A stretch of DNA of 36,302 nt from positions 1 through 36,302 of IMG/VR virus record IMGVR_UViG_3300008470_000043; one strand, 5' to 3'. Both the position numbers and the translations under genes were made by a program. The number at the start of each line of letters is the position of its first letter. Within the stretch, counting starts at the first letter, position 1. The notes below the pieces were generated by a model. That model saw only the letters and a list, made by a program, of their open reading frames with translations. It did no database searches and had not been told where the DNA came from. The DNA is from a virus. Positions 24,558-30,829 of the stretch are shown here, in pieces.

Positions 24558-25199
24558 CTACAGGCCGAGGGTTTTTAAAACAAGATGCTGATTGTGGGTA
24601 TAGTGGCGGGAAGTGCCCTGATCTAATAGGAGGTGCCCCATCTCATGCTGTACCAAAGGTCCAAAGGTCTCAAGGTACATAGGCCTCCACTCGACCTCCA
24701 CGACATTCCCATAGGCCAAACCACTGACCACTCGTCGCAGTTTACCCCACCTGAGGATTACGCTTCCTCGCCGTTTGATTCTGCAGATGATGAGCTTATC
24801 GAAAAGAAGGTTGGATGTTCGGTAGGACTCAGGAAAATCATGCTTCGCAATGCTTCGATTTATCCGAATAGCCAAGGTATCCAAAGTAGGCATAACGTCC
24901 TGACGGATGACCCTTCGCATTGGCTCCATGTCCGGATAGCCGCACTCATCAACAAACACCACCGACCGGTGGACAGCCACCACTCTCTTCCGAAGGGCCG
25001 CACGGTTGACAATGGATAACATTGCAGTCCCAGCCATGATTGACGCCAAAGCCAAAACCGATAATTCAGCAATAATTAGCCCAACCAGATGAGCTTCCCC
25101 GTATGTCCAGATAAGGCCTCCCAGTAAGAGTAGGAAAATGGAACTGCCGAGCAAAGCCCAGATAGCACGTGTAGTTGAGGGGTAAACAGTGTCAAGCAT
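24558..25199 (-). CDS. Membrane-anchored HExxH metallopeptidase-like protein
   Basis: A 213-residue protein. Two hydrophobic helices fill about residues 13-33 and 37-64, followed by a basic loop (RAALRKRVV) and a soluble domain. HEMGH at 185-189 matches the zinc-metallopeptidase HExxH motif, and HYTHNQH at 199-205 could give a third ligand. The topology suggests a cytoplasmic or periplasmic catalytic domain tethered to the inner membrane. A perfect AAGGAGG precedes ATG 25199. Its substrate is unknown; host envelope processing or proteolysis of a host factor are options. The C-terminus is only 24 residues past the motif. Confidence 0.7.
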   Translation of the reverse strand: MLDTVYPSTTRAIWALLGSSIFLLLLGGLIWTYGEAHLVGLIIAELSVLALASIMAGTAMLSIVNRAALRKRVVAVHRSVVFVDECGYPDMEPMRRVIRQDVMPTLDTLAIRINRSIAKHDFPESYRTSNLLFDKLIICRIKRRGSVILRWGKLRRVVSGLAYGNVVEVEWRPMYLETFGPLVQHEMGHLLLDQGTSRHYTHNQHLVLKTLGL

Positions 25200-25221
25200 A
25201 GGACCTCCTTATGTTATCGGG

Positions 25222-25251
25222 AGTATACCTTGGGTAAGGTGGAGATCCCAA
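25222..25251 (-). promoter_or_regulatory. Candidate promoter for the HExxH gene
   Basis: On the minus strand TTGGGA (25251-25246), 18 bases, then TATACT (25227-25222). The -10 matches five of six bases; the -35 is weak, as expected for a regulated promoter. It lies 22 bases before the start of the HExxH gene. Confidence 0.4.
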
Positions 25252-25275
25252 ATCCGTGAGGACAACGATTTTTTG

Positions 25276-25308
25276 TGTATATTCTTGCGTATATGGAGCG
25301 AATATACA
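25276..25308. promoter_or_regulatory. Candidate operator, 9-base inverted repeat
   Basis: TGTATATTC at 25276-25284 and GAATATACA at 25300-25308 are perfect inverted repeats 15 bases apart, with a related GTATAT between them. The site lies upstream of the promoter at 25222-25251 and close to the gene for a LexA-like winged-helix protein, which is the obvious candidate to bind it. Confidence 0.5.
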
Positions 25309-25309
25309 T

Positions 25310-25465
25310 TTATGGTTTTACTAGAAGAACGCGAGGCCCAAACAGATTGCCTTCGTCGACTAAGTCAGTTGCAGAATCCGAATCCGAAACATCCGAGTGG
25401 AAGAACACCCGAGCACTCCTTCCCTCGGGGAATACTATTACTTCAACTACCTGCACCTCCTTCAC
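25310..25465 (-). CDS. Possible 51-residue protein with GTG start
   Basis: A frame begins with GTG at 25465, sharing one base with the stop of the LexA-like gene (TAGTG), and ends at TAA 25312-25310. The peptide starts KEVQVVEVIVFPEGRSARVF and ends LFGPRVLLVKP, with a plausible beta pattern. The ribosome site is weak, so it depends on coupling to the gene before it. It fills most of an otherwise empty 265-base gap. Confidence 0.42.
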   Translation of the reverse strand: MKEVQVVEVIVFPEGRSARVFFHSDVSDSDSATDLVDEGNLFGPRVLLVKP

Positions 25466-25713
25466 TAGTTACTTGGCCACGCGCCAACAGTTATGTGGAC
25501 CGACATTCGTGTGGTCTTGATGCTTCGAGACTTACTTTCGTTGGGTAAAAGGTGGCCGTTGTCTTCAAGTCTACCCAACATATACCGAACAGTACCTGGT
25601 CCACGGTTCACCCGCTCGCCCAGTTCTTTCTGAGTTGGGCCGATACCATGCTCCTTCCAGAATGATTCGATGCTCTCGATATATCGCGTTTGCGTTGCTG
25701 TGGGGCCTTTCAC
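25465..25713 (-). CDS. LexA-like winged-helix DNA-binding protein without peptidase domain
   Basis: An 82-residue protein. The order TATQTRYIESIESFWKEHG, then GPTQKELGERVNRGPGTVRYML, then RLEDNGHLLPNESKSRSI matches the LexA DNA-binding domain (helix-turn-helix plus wing). It lacks the serine-peptidase half of LexA, so RecA-driven self-cleavage is not expected. The start is GTG at 25713, with GAGGAG six bases upstream and the previous stop TAG adjacent. It probably regulates phage or host promoters; the inverted repeat at 25276-25308 is a candidate target. Confidence 0.8.
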   Translation of the reverse strand: MKGPTATQTRYIESIESFWKEHGIGPTQKELGERVNRGPGTVRYMLGRLEDNGHLLPNESKSRSIKTTRMSVHITVGAWPSN

Positions 25714-26064
25714 CTACTTCTCCTCATAGAGGAACTTCACCCCTTCTAACGAAGCGATCACTTCATAGATCGACCAGTACGTACTCGCAGGCTCCCCGTC
25801 AAACTGGAAGGCGTCTGTGCCGCTTTTCCTCCGGAGTAACCCTTCTCCATCCTGCCCATCCGATCTGACCTTGACCCAGTACCACCCGTCCGGGTACTCG
25901 GGCTTATCCCGTATCTCGGGACATACCGGTGTGGGCCGTTGCTTCCAGTAAGGGATGTTCTTGGGAATAGGCCTACCTGCATACATGGTAATCATACCTG
26001 TATATTCTTTGGCTTCATTCCAAGTATCGAAATGGGCTTCTGTTTGTCGTACGGATGTTAGCAT
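25714..26064 (-). CDS. Small protein, unknown
   Basis: A 116-residue protein. It is rich in Tyr, Trp and Pro in the middle (YWKQRPTPVCPEIRDKPEYP, then DGWYWVKVRSDGQDGEG) and ends with a Tyr/Trp-rich helix and strand. The DGWYWVK piece is often seen in small phage and host proteins of unknown function. GAGGAG lies directly before the ATG. The next gene's GTG adjoins its stop. Confidence 0.7.
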   Translation of the reverse strand: MLTSVRQTEAHFDTWNEAKEYTGMITMYAGRPIPKNIPYWKQRPTPVCPEIRDKPEYPDGWYWVKVRSDGQDGEGLLRRKSGTDAFQFDGEPASTYWSIYEVIASLEGVKFLYEEK

Positions 26065-26094
26065 TATCTCCTCGTCCTTTATGTTGGTGTGAAG

Positions 26095-26448
26095 CTACTT
26101 TTTGAGGGTTATGGAGTAGATCTTTTTCAGCTCTCTGCCGTAAACCATCGCGTACCCTTGCTCATGTCGAGTATCAGAATTTACCCACTGTTCGGCATCG
26201 GCGTGGTCTGTAAATACTACTGTCTCCCCACCCCCATGTGGAATCGCCATATACTGGAACCTTGCTTCAAGCCGTTTCGTTACCTTAGCCACTACCCGTG
26301 CCTCGTAGTCTTTTGCCGAGGCCGGTCCCACTACGTGTTCCGGGGAGGCTTGCCCCAGCATTTCATCGAGCCCATCCATAGCTTCTTCCAGATCGGGATT
26401 CACCGGTTTGCGCTCACCTATTCCATATCTTATGTGGGGTTCTTTCAT
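26095..26448 (-). CDS. Small protein, unknown
   Basis: A 117-residue protein. It has a charged N-terminus (MKEPHIRYGIGERKPVNPDLE), a helical centre (KDYEARVVAKVTKRLEARFQYM) and a C-terminal alpha/beta part (ETVVFTDHADAEQWVNSD, then YAMVYGRELKKIYSITLKK). GGAAG precedes the ATG; its start follows the GHKL gene stop immediately (TGATATG), so the two are coupled. The RYGIG piece is also present near the N-terminus of the GHKL protein (KYGIG). Confidence 0.68.
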   Translation of the reverse strand: MKEPHIRYGIGERKPVNPDLEEAMDGLDEMLGQASPEHVVGPASAKDYEARVVAKVTKRLEARFQYMAIPHGGGETVVFTDHADAEQWVNSDTRHEQGYAMVYGRELKKIYSITLKK

Positions 26449-26449
26449 A

Positions 26450-27487
26450 TCACTTCCAGTCTTTTGACTTCCGAATGATCATCTCGAAGTCTGTTTTGGT
26501 CGAACCATACAGGGTTGCAGAGTGCCGTTTCATAAAGTCCTTGAGGATAGATGTGGGCTTCCTTTTCCGGGTTAGCTCGTATCTCATCTTCGAGACTTTT
26601 TTCTGCGTGGCAGGATCCTTCATCAGGAGTTTGGCTACGTGCTCAGGTGCTCGTAATCCATCTACTGTGAAGTCAGCTCTACCTGTTACTGGGTCTACCG
26701 AGGGAAGGAATGTTTTCGCCAGCTTCTTCGGCACGCTCTGGAGGTGTCGAGAATCTTTTGCTACCAGATCCTCGACGGTTGTTTCCTCCCATCCGGAGAG
26801 TATCTGACCGGCAGCCCACAGGACATCGAACTCCTTTGGGATCTTTCGATCTCGGTCTAGGGGAACGGCGTTCGGTGGAAAATCATAGGCTCTCGTTAAG
26901 CCGCTGATATTCGAGACAAAGAATCCTCCGACATAGACATCACCCGGCGTTTTATCGATCACCTTACCCGCCCAACAAGAGTAAATCGTATGCTCGGTAC
27001 CCAGCCTATTTCGGGACCAGGTCTCCCAGGCTTCCTTCGTTAATGTGAAATAAACCCGGAAGCAATAAGGCCGAGATGCTACACGAAACGCCCTCACTGA
27101 AAGACCAAAACATCTGCCCAGATAGTTATCCTCATACCAAACAGGCTTATACCCGGTCGAGCAATGTTGGATGGTCATATCGCTACCGCACCGATGCAGC
27201 ACCAGCGCAGCCATTTTCAGGCCTTCGCCATGCTGACCGATGGTGTCAGAATCGTCGCGCTTACCCGACTTTCCAATCCGAAGAAAATCTCCCGACTCCC
27301 GTGGGTTGTATTGACTGGTCAGAGTTACTGAGACTATCTCCGAATCCCGGAATTTTAGCTCTTGCTCGTATTCACCAAAATCTTTGAAATTCTGGTAGAT
27401 CTCACGTAGGGCTTCCTGTTCTCCCCAATCGGGGAGGTACTCAGCTCCTATCCCGTATTTGATGGTCCCTTTTTCCGTCCCCTGCAT
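26450..27487 (-). CDS. GHKL-superfamily ATPase
   Basis: A 345-residue protein with an N-terminal GHKL (Hsp90/MutL/histidine kinase/gyrase) ATP-binding fold. The N-box is at residues 26-36 (ALREIYQNFKD, with Glu29, Asn33 and Asp36). A G1-like FLRIGKSGK is near 69-76. The G2 box IGQHGEGLKMAAL is at 83-95. The C-terminal third is basic (SKMRYELTRKRKP). I see no histidine phosphotransfer, MutL endonuclease or Hsp90 middle domain, so it is a stand-alone ATPase of unknown role. Its ATG lies two bases after the hsp20 stop, so the pair is co-translated. Confidence 0.82.
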   Translation of the reverse strand: MQGTEKGTIKYGIGAEYLPDWGEQEALREIYQNFKDFGEYEQELKFRDSEIVSVTLTSQYNPRESGDFLRIGKSGKRDDSDTIGQHGEGLKMAALVLHRCGSDMTIQHCSTGYKPVWYEDNYLGRCFGLSVRAFRVASRPYCFRVYFTLTKEAWETWSRNRLGTEHTIYSCWAGKVIDKTPGDVYVGGFFVSNISGLTRAYDFPPNAVPLDRDRKIPKEFDVLWAAGQILSGWEETTVEDLVAKDSRHLQSVPKKLAKTFLPSVDPVTGRADFTVDGLRAPEHVAKLLMKDPATQKKVSKMRYELTRKRKPTSILKDFMKRHSATLYGSTKTDFEMIIRKSKDWK

Positions 27488-27489
27488 CC

Positions 27490-27804
27490 CTAGTTACCGT
27501 CTTTCGGATGCACCTTAACCACTCTGTCTTTTTGAACCTGTAGAGTGATGGTGATGATGCCATGCTCTACCTTTACTTGGGCATTCGCTACATCGTACTT
27601 TTTATCAACGTCGATGTCCTTGTGGATAGCCAAGTCAAAATCTTCAGTTAGTTGCTCTGGGGCTGTTGAGGATTTCTTGGCCTCGATGTAGATTTTCGAA
27701 TCCTCGCAATCGACATTCACCGTCACATCTTGGGCGCTGATTCCCGGCGCCATTAAGAAAAATTGAAGGGTGTCCAGCGTCTCGTGTTTGATTACGTTGC
27801 TCAT
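27490..27804 (-). CDS. Small heat shock protein, Hsp20/alpha-crystallin family
   Basis: A 104-residue protein. The alpha-crystallin domain is visible: LQFFLMAPGISAQDVTVNVD, then KIYIEAKKS, then VKVEHGIITITLQVQ, with the A/G-x-L-like strand at the end. The N- and C-terminal arms are very short for the family. Phage Hsp20 proteins are known from T4-like cyanophages, where they are linked to virion assembly. ATG 27804 is chosen because AGGAG lies five bases upstream. It is the first gene after a strong promoter. Confidence 0.87.
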   Translation of the reverse strand: MSNVIKHETLDTLQFFLMAPGISAQDVTVNVDCEDSKIYIEAKKSSTAPEQLTEDFDLAIHKDIDVDKKYDVANAQVKVEHGIITITLQVQKDRVVKVHPKDGN

Positions 27805-27850
27805 TTTATCTCCTGTTGTTATTTGCCAGTAACTCCCACCGACAAAAGAC

Positions 27851-27878
27851 AGCATATCAGACACACTTAATTTGTCAA
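27851..27878 (-). promoter_or_regulatory. Strong candidate promoter before hsp20
   Basis: On the minus strand a perfect TTGACA (27878-27873) is followed after 16 bases by TATGCT (27856-27851), with TGA directly before it as an extended -10. It is the best sigma70-like site in the window and lies about 46 bases before the hsp20 start. It shares TTGACAAA and GTCTGATA with the promoter near 24.54 kb. Confidence 0.65.
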
Positions 27879-27929
27879 CTATCTTTTATCTTGAGGGCGA
27901 AACCATTTTCCCGACGTTGGGGAAAAGGT

Positions 27930-28006
27930 GGTACCGACGCCTTTTTAGGAAAGTTCGGACAAGAGTGCCGGCCCACATTATTGTGGAACTCGACGACGTC
28001 GGTACC
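27930..28006 (-). other. Structured intergenic segment with perfect 10-base inverted repeat
   Basis: GGTACCGACG at 27930-27939 and CGTCGGTACC at 27997-28006 are perfect inverted repeats. Between them lie a GAGT/ACTC pair and a CCACA/TGTGG hairpin with a four-base loop (about 27973-27986), giving a three-tier stem. Another 7-base hairpin (TTTTCCC/GGGAAAA) follows at 27906-27926. The segment starts right at the 3' end of the tRNA-like gene. It may be a processing structure, a small RNA or part of a terminator, although there is no T-run. Confidence 0.5.
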
Positions 28007-28008
28007 GG

Positions 28009-28084
28009 GGCCTGGTGTAGGAATCGAACCTACTTAATTAGCACTTGTCTCGGGAGTGAAAAACAGTCCATCTGCAGACCAGGC
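28009..28084 (-). tRNA. tRNA-like gene, isotype unclear, abnormal anticodon arm
   Basis: On the minus strand a perfect 7-base-pair acceptor stem (GCCTGGT at 28084-28078 with ACCAGGC at 28016-28010) encloses a canonical T arm (GTAGG, loop TTCGATT, CCTAC). It also encloses a D arm (GCAG, loop ATGGA, CTGT) with A14, G18-G19 and A21 in place but a very short loop. The remaining 29 bases do not fold into a normal anticodon arm. The best stem is CACT/AGTG with a nine-base loop CCCGAGACA, lacking U33. CCA is not encoded and the discriminator is C. It is either a degenerate tRNA, a tRNA-like RNA, or an unusual tRNA. Confidence 0.55.
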
Positions 28085-28107
28085 TCAGCGGGTTTCCCCG
28101 TCTTTGG

Positions 28108-28572
28108 TCAGGGCAGGGCGTCGTAGATGTGTGGGTCTGCATACATTCGATATACCCTACGGGCCTTGTCCGTCAGCCAGAACTCGTCGACAAGACAGTA
28201 GCCGCCCATACTATGATTACTCCAAGGACTACAGCGTCCCCACTCGGTATAGCTCCCACCCCAAAACTTAAAGTAAGAAGGCTGATCGATCCTTCGAACA
28301 GCGAGTCCCAGGGCTTTCCCGTAAGTATTCACCCAGAGCCTTCCCTCCCATCCTGCAACGCCCATATCTAATTCTGTTATCTCGATGTTACCTGCGCAGA
28401 CTGGGGGCTCTATTTTCTTACTGGGCTTCAGCACTTCATTGCAAGGCAAACACACACTCTCGGCGAGGTCCTTTTTCTCATCTAAGATATTAATAAATAC
28501 CCAAATAAGTAGCAGCGAAGCTGCAACCGTCAAGAAACCCATTAAACATTCAAATGCGAACTTCCGACTCAT
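28108..28572 (-). CDS. Membrane-anchored protein, unknown
   Basis: A 154-residue protein. One membrane helix (about residues 8-29) is followed by an exported domain with several cysteines (VCLPCNE, PPVCAG, GRCSPW, GGYCLV) likely to form disulphides. The distal part is rich in aromatic residues and glycine (YFKFWGGSYTEWG, then DEFWLTDKARRVYRMYAD). The ATG overlaps the SGNH hydrolase stop by four bases, so the two envelope-directed products are coupled. No family recognised. Confidence 0.75.
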   Translation of the reverse strand: MSRKFAFECLMGFLTVAASLLLIWVFINILDEKKDLAESVCLPCNEVLKPSKKIEPPVCAGNIEITELDMGVAGWEGRLWVNTYGKALGLAVRRIDQPSYFKFWGGSYTEWGRCSPWSNHSMGGYCLVDEFWLTDKARRVYRMYADPHIYDALP

Positions 28573-29651
28573 TGAACCACCTCATAGATGCGACTCAATG
28601 CCTGCAAGGTCAAGAGGTTATGCAGGTTGGCACCCTTGGTTAACGTCTCATCGTTGAACACACAACTGCGGTTATATTGGAAAATAGACGGGTGCTGACT
28701 ATCACGCAATCCATGATCAATAAGCGGCCATGTTGCATCATGCAGATTTACAAATGTAACTTTTGCAACTGAACAAGCGGCCTCTAAAAATCCGCTCATC
28801 AAATTCATTTCTTCCTCGTACCCTATATGAGTAAAAGACGACAAAACGATCGGGACGATCCCCTGCTCCTCCATTACCTCCGTGATCTCCATTATGTCTT
28901 CAACTTTTTCGTGAATTCTGTATTCCTCTGTCGCCGCGTTGATTCCGTAGACGTCATTTGATCCAAACATCACGATGCCATACTGAGGATTGATCGCGTC
29001 AATTTCCTGCTGGAGCCTCGACGGTGAACCGCTCAACACGCCCGCTGCCGTTAAACCGCCGCCCTGTGCGATACTGTCCCGAGTAAAAGTTGCACCCTCT
29101 AAAAAATAATCTAACGGCTCAACAAGCTCTGGGAAACACCCTAGATCCTTGATGCCTATCCACCCATAAACCTCGTCAACATCTCCATATGGATATTCAA
29201 AATTTCCGAGATAATACGCAAGGATCCGATTCGATGTACTAATTGAATCCCCCGCGATCATAACAACATTTTCGTTCTGTTGCTGTCCATCGTTGATAAT
29301 ACCGAGAATGTGATCACTATCGATCTCAGAATGGTAATTGTAATACTCGCTGCGCACTGGGCAACCTTCTCCAACGGATCCTAAAACTTCTGTATCGGTA
29401 TCAATCTCCGTGTCTGTGTCAGGCTCCGGTCCGGTGTCCGTATCCGTATCTGGGCACCCGCTTGACTCATCGCACTCATCGCCGATCCCATCGCTATCGC
29501 AATCGCCCTGTGCTGGATTATACACGTCGGGACAATTATCAACCGGCGTACAGACCTCCGTCACGATTCCGTCACCATCCATATCTTGAGCAAAAACCGT
29601 TACCGGAACAGCTAATGCGACTAGCAATAAAATCAAAAACAACGTTCTCAT
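28569..29651 (-). CDS. Secreted SGNH/GDSL hydrolase with calcium-binding repeats
   Basis: A 360-residue protein. A signal peptide (MRTLFLILLLVALAVPVTVFAQ) is followed by thrombospondin-type-3-like repeats (DMDGDGI, then DNCPDVYNPAQGDCDSDGIGDEC) and an Asp/Thr linker (residues about 68-88). The SGNH domain shows block I VVMIAGDSIS with Ser136, block III MFGSNDVYG with Asn232, and block V DSQH with Asp317 and His320. Such enzymes hydrolyse esters, often acetyl groups on polysaccharide or peptidoglycan. ATG 29651 is chosen because AGGAGG lies a few bases upstream. Export suggests it changes the host surface during infection. Confidence 0.85.
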   Translation of the reverse strand: MRTLFLILLLVALAVPVTVFAQDMDGDGIVTEVCTPVDNCPDVYNPAQGDCDSDGIGDECDESSGCPDTDTDTGPEPDTDTEIDTDTEVLGSVGEGCPVRSEYYNYHSEIDSDHILGIINDGQQQNENVVMIAGDSISTSNRILAYYLGNFEYPYGDVDEVYGWIGIKDLGCFPELVEPLDYFLEGATFTRDSIAQGGGLTAAGVLSGSPSRLQQEIDAINPQYGIVMFGSNDVYGINAATEEYRIHEKVEDIMEITEVMEEQGIVPIVLSSFTHIGYEEEMNLMSGFLEAACSVAKVTFVNLHDATWPLIDHGLRDSQHPSIFQYNRSCVFNDETLTKGANLHNLLTLQALSRIYEVVQ

Positions 29652-29712
29652 ATTCCCTCCTATAGGAAAGTGTTGTGGGTACCGTACCATATTGCTTCGG
29701 GATACCTTATTT

Positions 29713-29829
29713 CTAGACGTAGTACTTGGTTCCCCTGTGTTGACATTTTTTCTTGACCTTATCTTTGTCGAAAAGACGCCGGAGGATCTGAGATACCTGG
29801 CCGCTGGTGTACTCTCGGTATTGTTGCAT
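29713..29829 (-). CDS. Mini winged-helix-like protein, 38 residues
   Basis: ATG 29829 follows the preceding gene's TGA by one base (TGATATG), with GGGGAG upstream. The protein (YTSGQVSQILRRLFDKDKV, then a basic wing ending RGTKYYV) looks like the recognition helix and wing of a winged-helix regulator such as BlaI or MarR, but nothing else. It could bind DNA as a dimer or be the remnant of a larger protein. Too short for most gene finders. Confidence 0.6.
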   Translation of the reverse strand: MQQYREYTSGQVSQILRRLFDKDKVKKKCQHRGTKYYV

Positions 29830-29830
29830 A

Positions 29831-30340
29831 TCACTCCCCAAAGTCTGACCCCTGGCAGTTCTCTGTTAGCTCATTAAAATACTCACGAGTCGCTTGTATC
29901 CCGCAGTCGTCACACGCGCCAGTCGTATAGCATTCGCTGCAAGCCTGACTGGCCTCGTCTACAGCGCGTTTTAGTTTCTTTGCGATTGCATCAACCCGAA
30001 CATATTCGACATCCCCGACTTCTCGTTCGACATCTGACTTGCACCATTCACGAGGAGTTCCATCTCTCCAGTAGCTAGCAATTATCCTCTCAGGCATTTC
30101 CTGGATGGGGTCATCGCATTTCGGTTTCTGCTTAAACGGAACCTGGTGTGGGGTGCTGGCATCTAGACCCAAGGGTATCCGGAACTGGGCGACCGCATGT
30201 TCGAATTCTTCGGTGGTCCAGCGAAGAACATCGGCAGCCTCTACCCGGCGAAGGTTAGGTAAAATTTCCCCGTTAGGTCCCATCAGATTCCCCGTATAAA
30301 GAACACCTTCGTCCGCATTGAATATCAGTTTGTTACTCAT
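29831..30340 (-). CDS. Protein with C-terminal Cys cluster, unknown
   Basis: A 169-residue protein with GGAGG before ATG 30340. The N-terminal part is beta-like (LIFNADEGVLYTGNLMGPNGE), the middle helical (RVDAIAKKLKRAVDEASQ). The C-terminus holds CSECYTTGACDDCG, a CX2CX5CX2C arrangement able to bind zinc. I recognise no family. Its neighbours are other small Cys-rich early genes. Confidence 0.72.
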   Translation of the reverse strand: MSNKLIFNADEGVLYTGNLMGPNGEILPNLRRVEAADVLRWTTEEFEHAVAQFRIPLGLDASTPHQVPFKQKPKCDDPIQEMPERIIASYWRDGTPREWCKSDVEREVGDVEYVRVDAIAKKLKRAVDEASQACSECYTTGACDDCGIQATREYFNELTENCQGSDFGE

Positions 30341-30357
30341 AATTCCTCCAGTTTAGG

Positions 30358-30579
30358 TTAAAACTTACCTGTTTTCTTTCGCACTACGTAACCGTCCGGT
30401 GTTTTGCAGACAGCCATTTTTGACTTGCACATTTTAACGACATATGGGTCGCATGTTCGTTCACAGCTTTCTTCTATCGCTGCGAACTGACTGGCCACTA
30501 CCATTCCTCCGACAGCTAGGAAGAACAAACATGCCCAGGCTAGCCACTCAACTGTTGTCTTAGGTAAAGGTACGCTCAT
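30358..30579 (-). CDS. Small membrane protein with exported Cys-rich tail
   Basis: A 73-residue protein. A single membrane helix (WLAWACLFFLAVGGMVVASQF) is followed by a 40-residue tail with four cysteines (ESCERTCD, then MCKSKMAVCK) and a basic end. A Rz/spanin or holin-like role cannot be excluded, but no specific motif supports it. The ATG overlaps the previous stop by four bases (ATGA). Confidence 0.7.
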   Translation of the reverse strand: MSVPLPKTTVEWLAWACLFFLAVGGMVVASQFAAIEESCERTCDPYVVKMCKSKMAVCKTPDGYVVRKKTGKF

Positions 30580-30827
30580 TTCGACCCCTTCTTTCTTAAT
30601 GAAGACCAGTCAAAGCCGAGGCCCCGGTCTATCTGTGAGGGTGTCCCCTGGCAGGAGTGAACATGTCCGTCCTCGTCGGCCAGTCTCCAAGTCGGGTTTC
30701 TTTTTGTCCCGCCTTCTACCCAGTGTAATTCTGATTCACCGCAATGTTTGCATGAAAGGTCGCCGCCATAATCATACAGGACGCCATCGGGGTCCCCATC
30801 ATTAACCATGTCAGCCATATCACCCAT
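30576..30827 (-). CDS. Small protein with CxxC motif, unknown
   Basis: An 83-residue protein. The N-terminus is acidic (MGDMADMVNDGDPDGVLYDYGGD). It has CKHCG and a later HSC that could form a zinc site (CX2C then HXC). ATG 30827 is chosen because GAGGG lies six bases upstream and the previous stop ends at 30830; the longer frame overlaps that gene. No family recognised. Confidence 0.65.
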   Translation of the reverse strand: MGDMADMVNDGDPDGVLYDYGGDLSCKHCGESELHWVEGGTKRNPTWRLADEDGHVHSCQGTPSQIDRGLGFDWSSLRKKGSK

Positions 30828-30829
30828 GA

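Noticed and set aside
25189-25548. Plus-strand open frame of 119 codons around the LexA-like gene
   Set aside because: It overlaps a recognisable minus-strand gene, the operator and promoter. All other genes lie on the minus strand.
28009-28084. Part of a tmRNA
   Set aside because: The acceptor and T arm belong to a 76-base unit with a D arm; there is no tag-peptide frame or pseudoknot-sized insert.
27816-28126. Plus-strand open frames across the tRNA-like gene and promoter
   Set aside because: They cross the tRNA-like gene, inverted repeats and the hsp20 promoter; composition is not protein-like.
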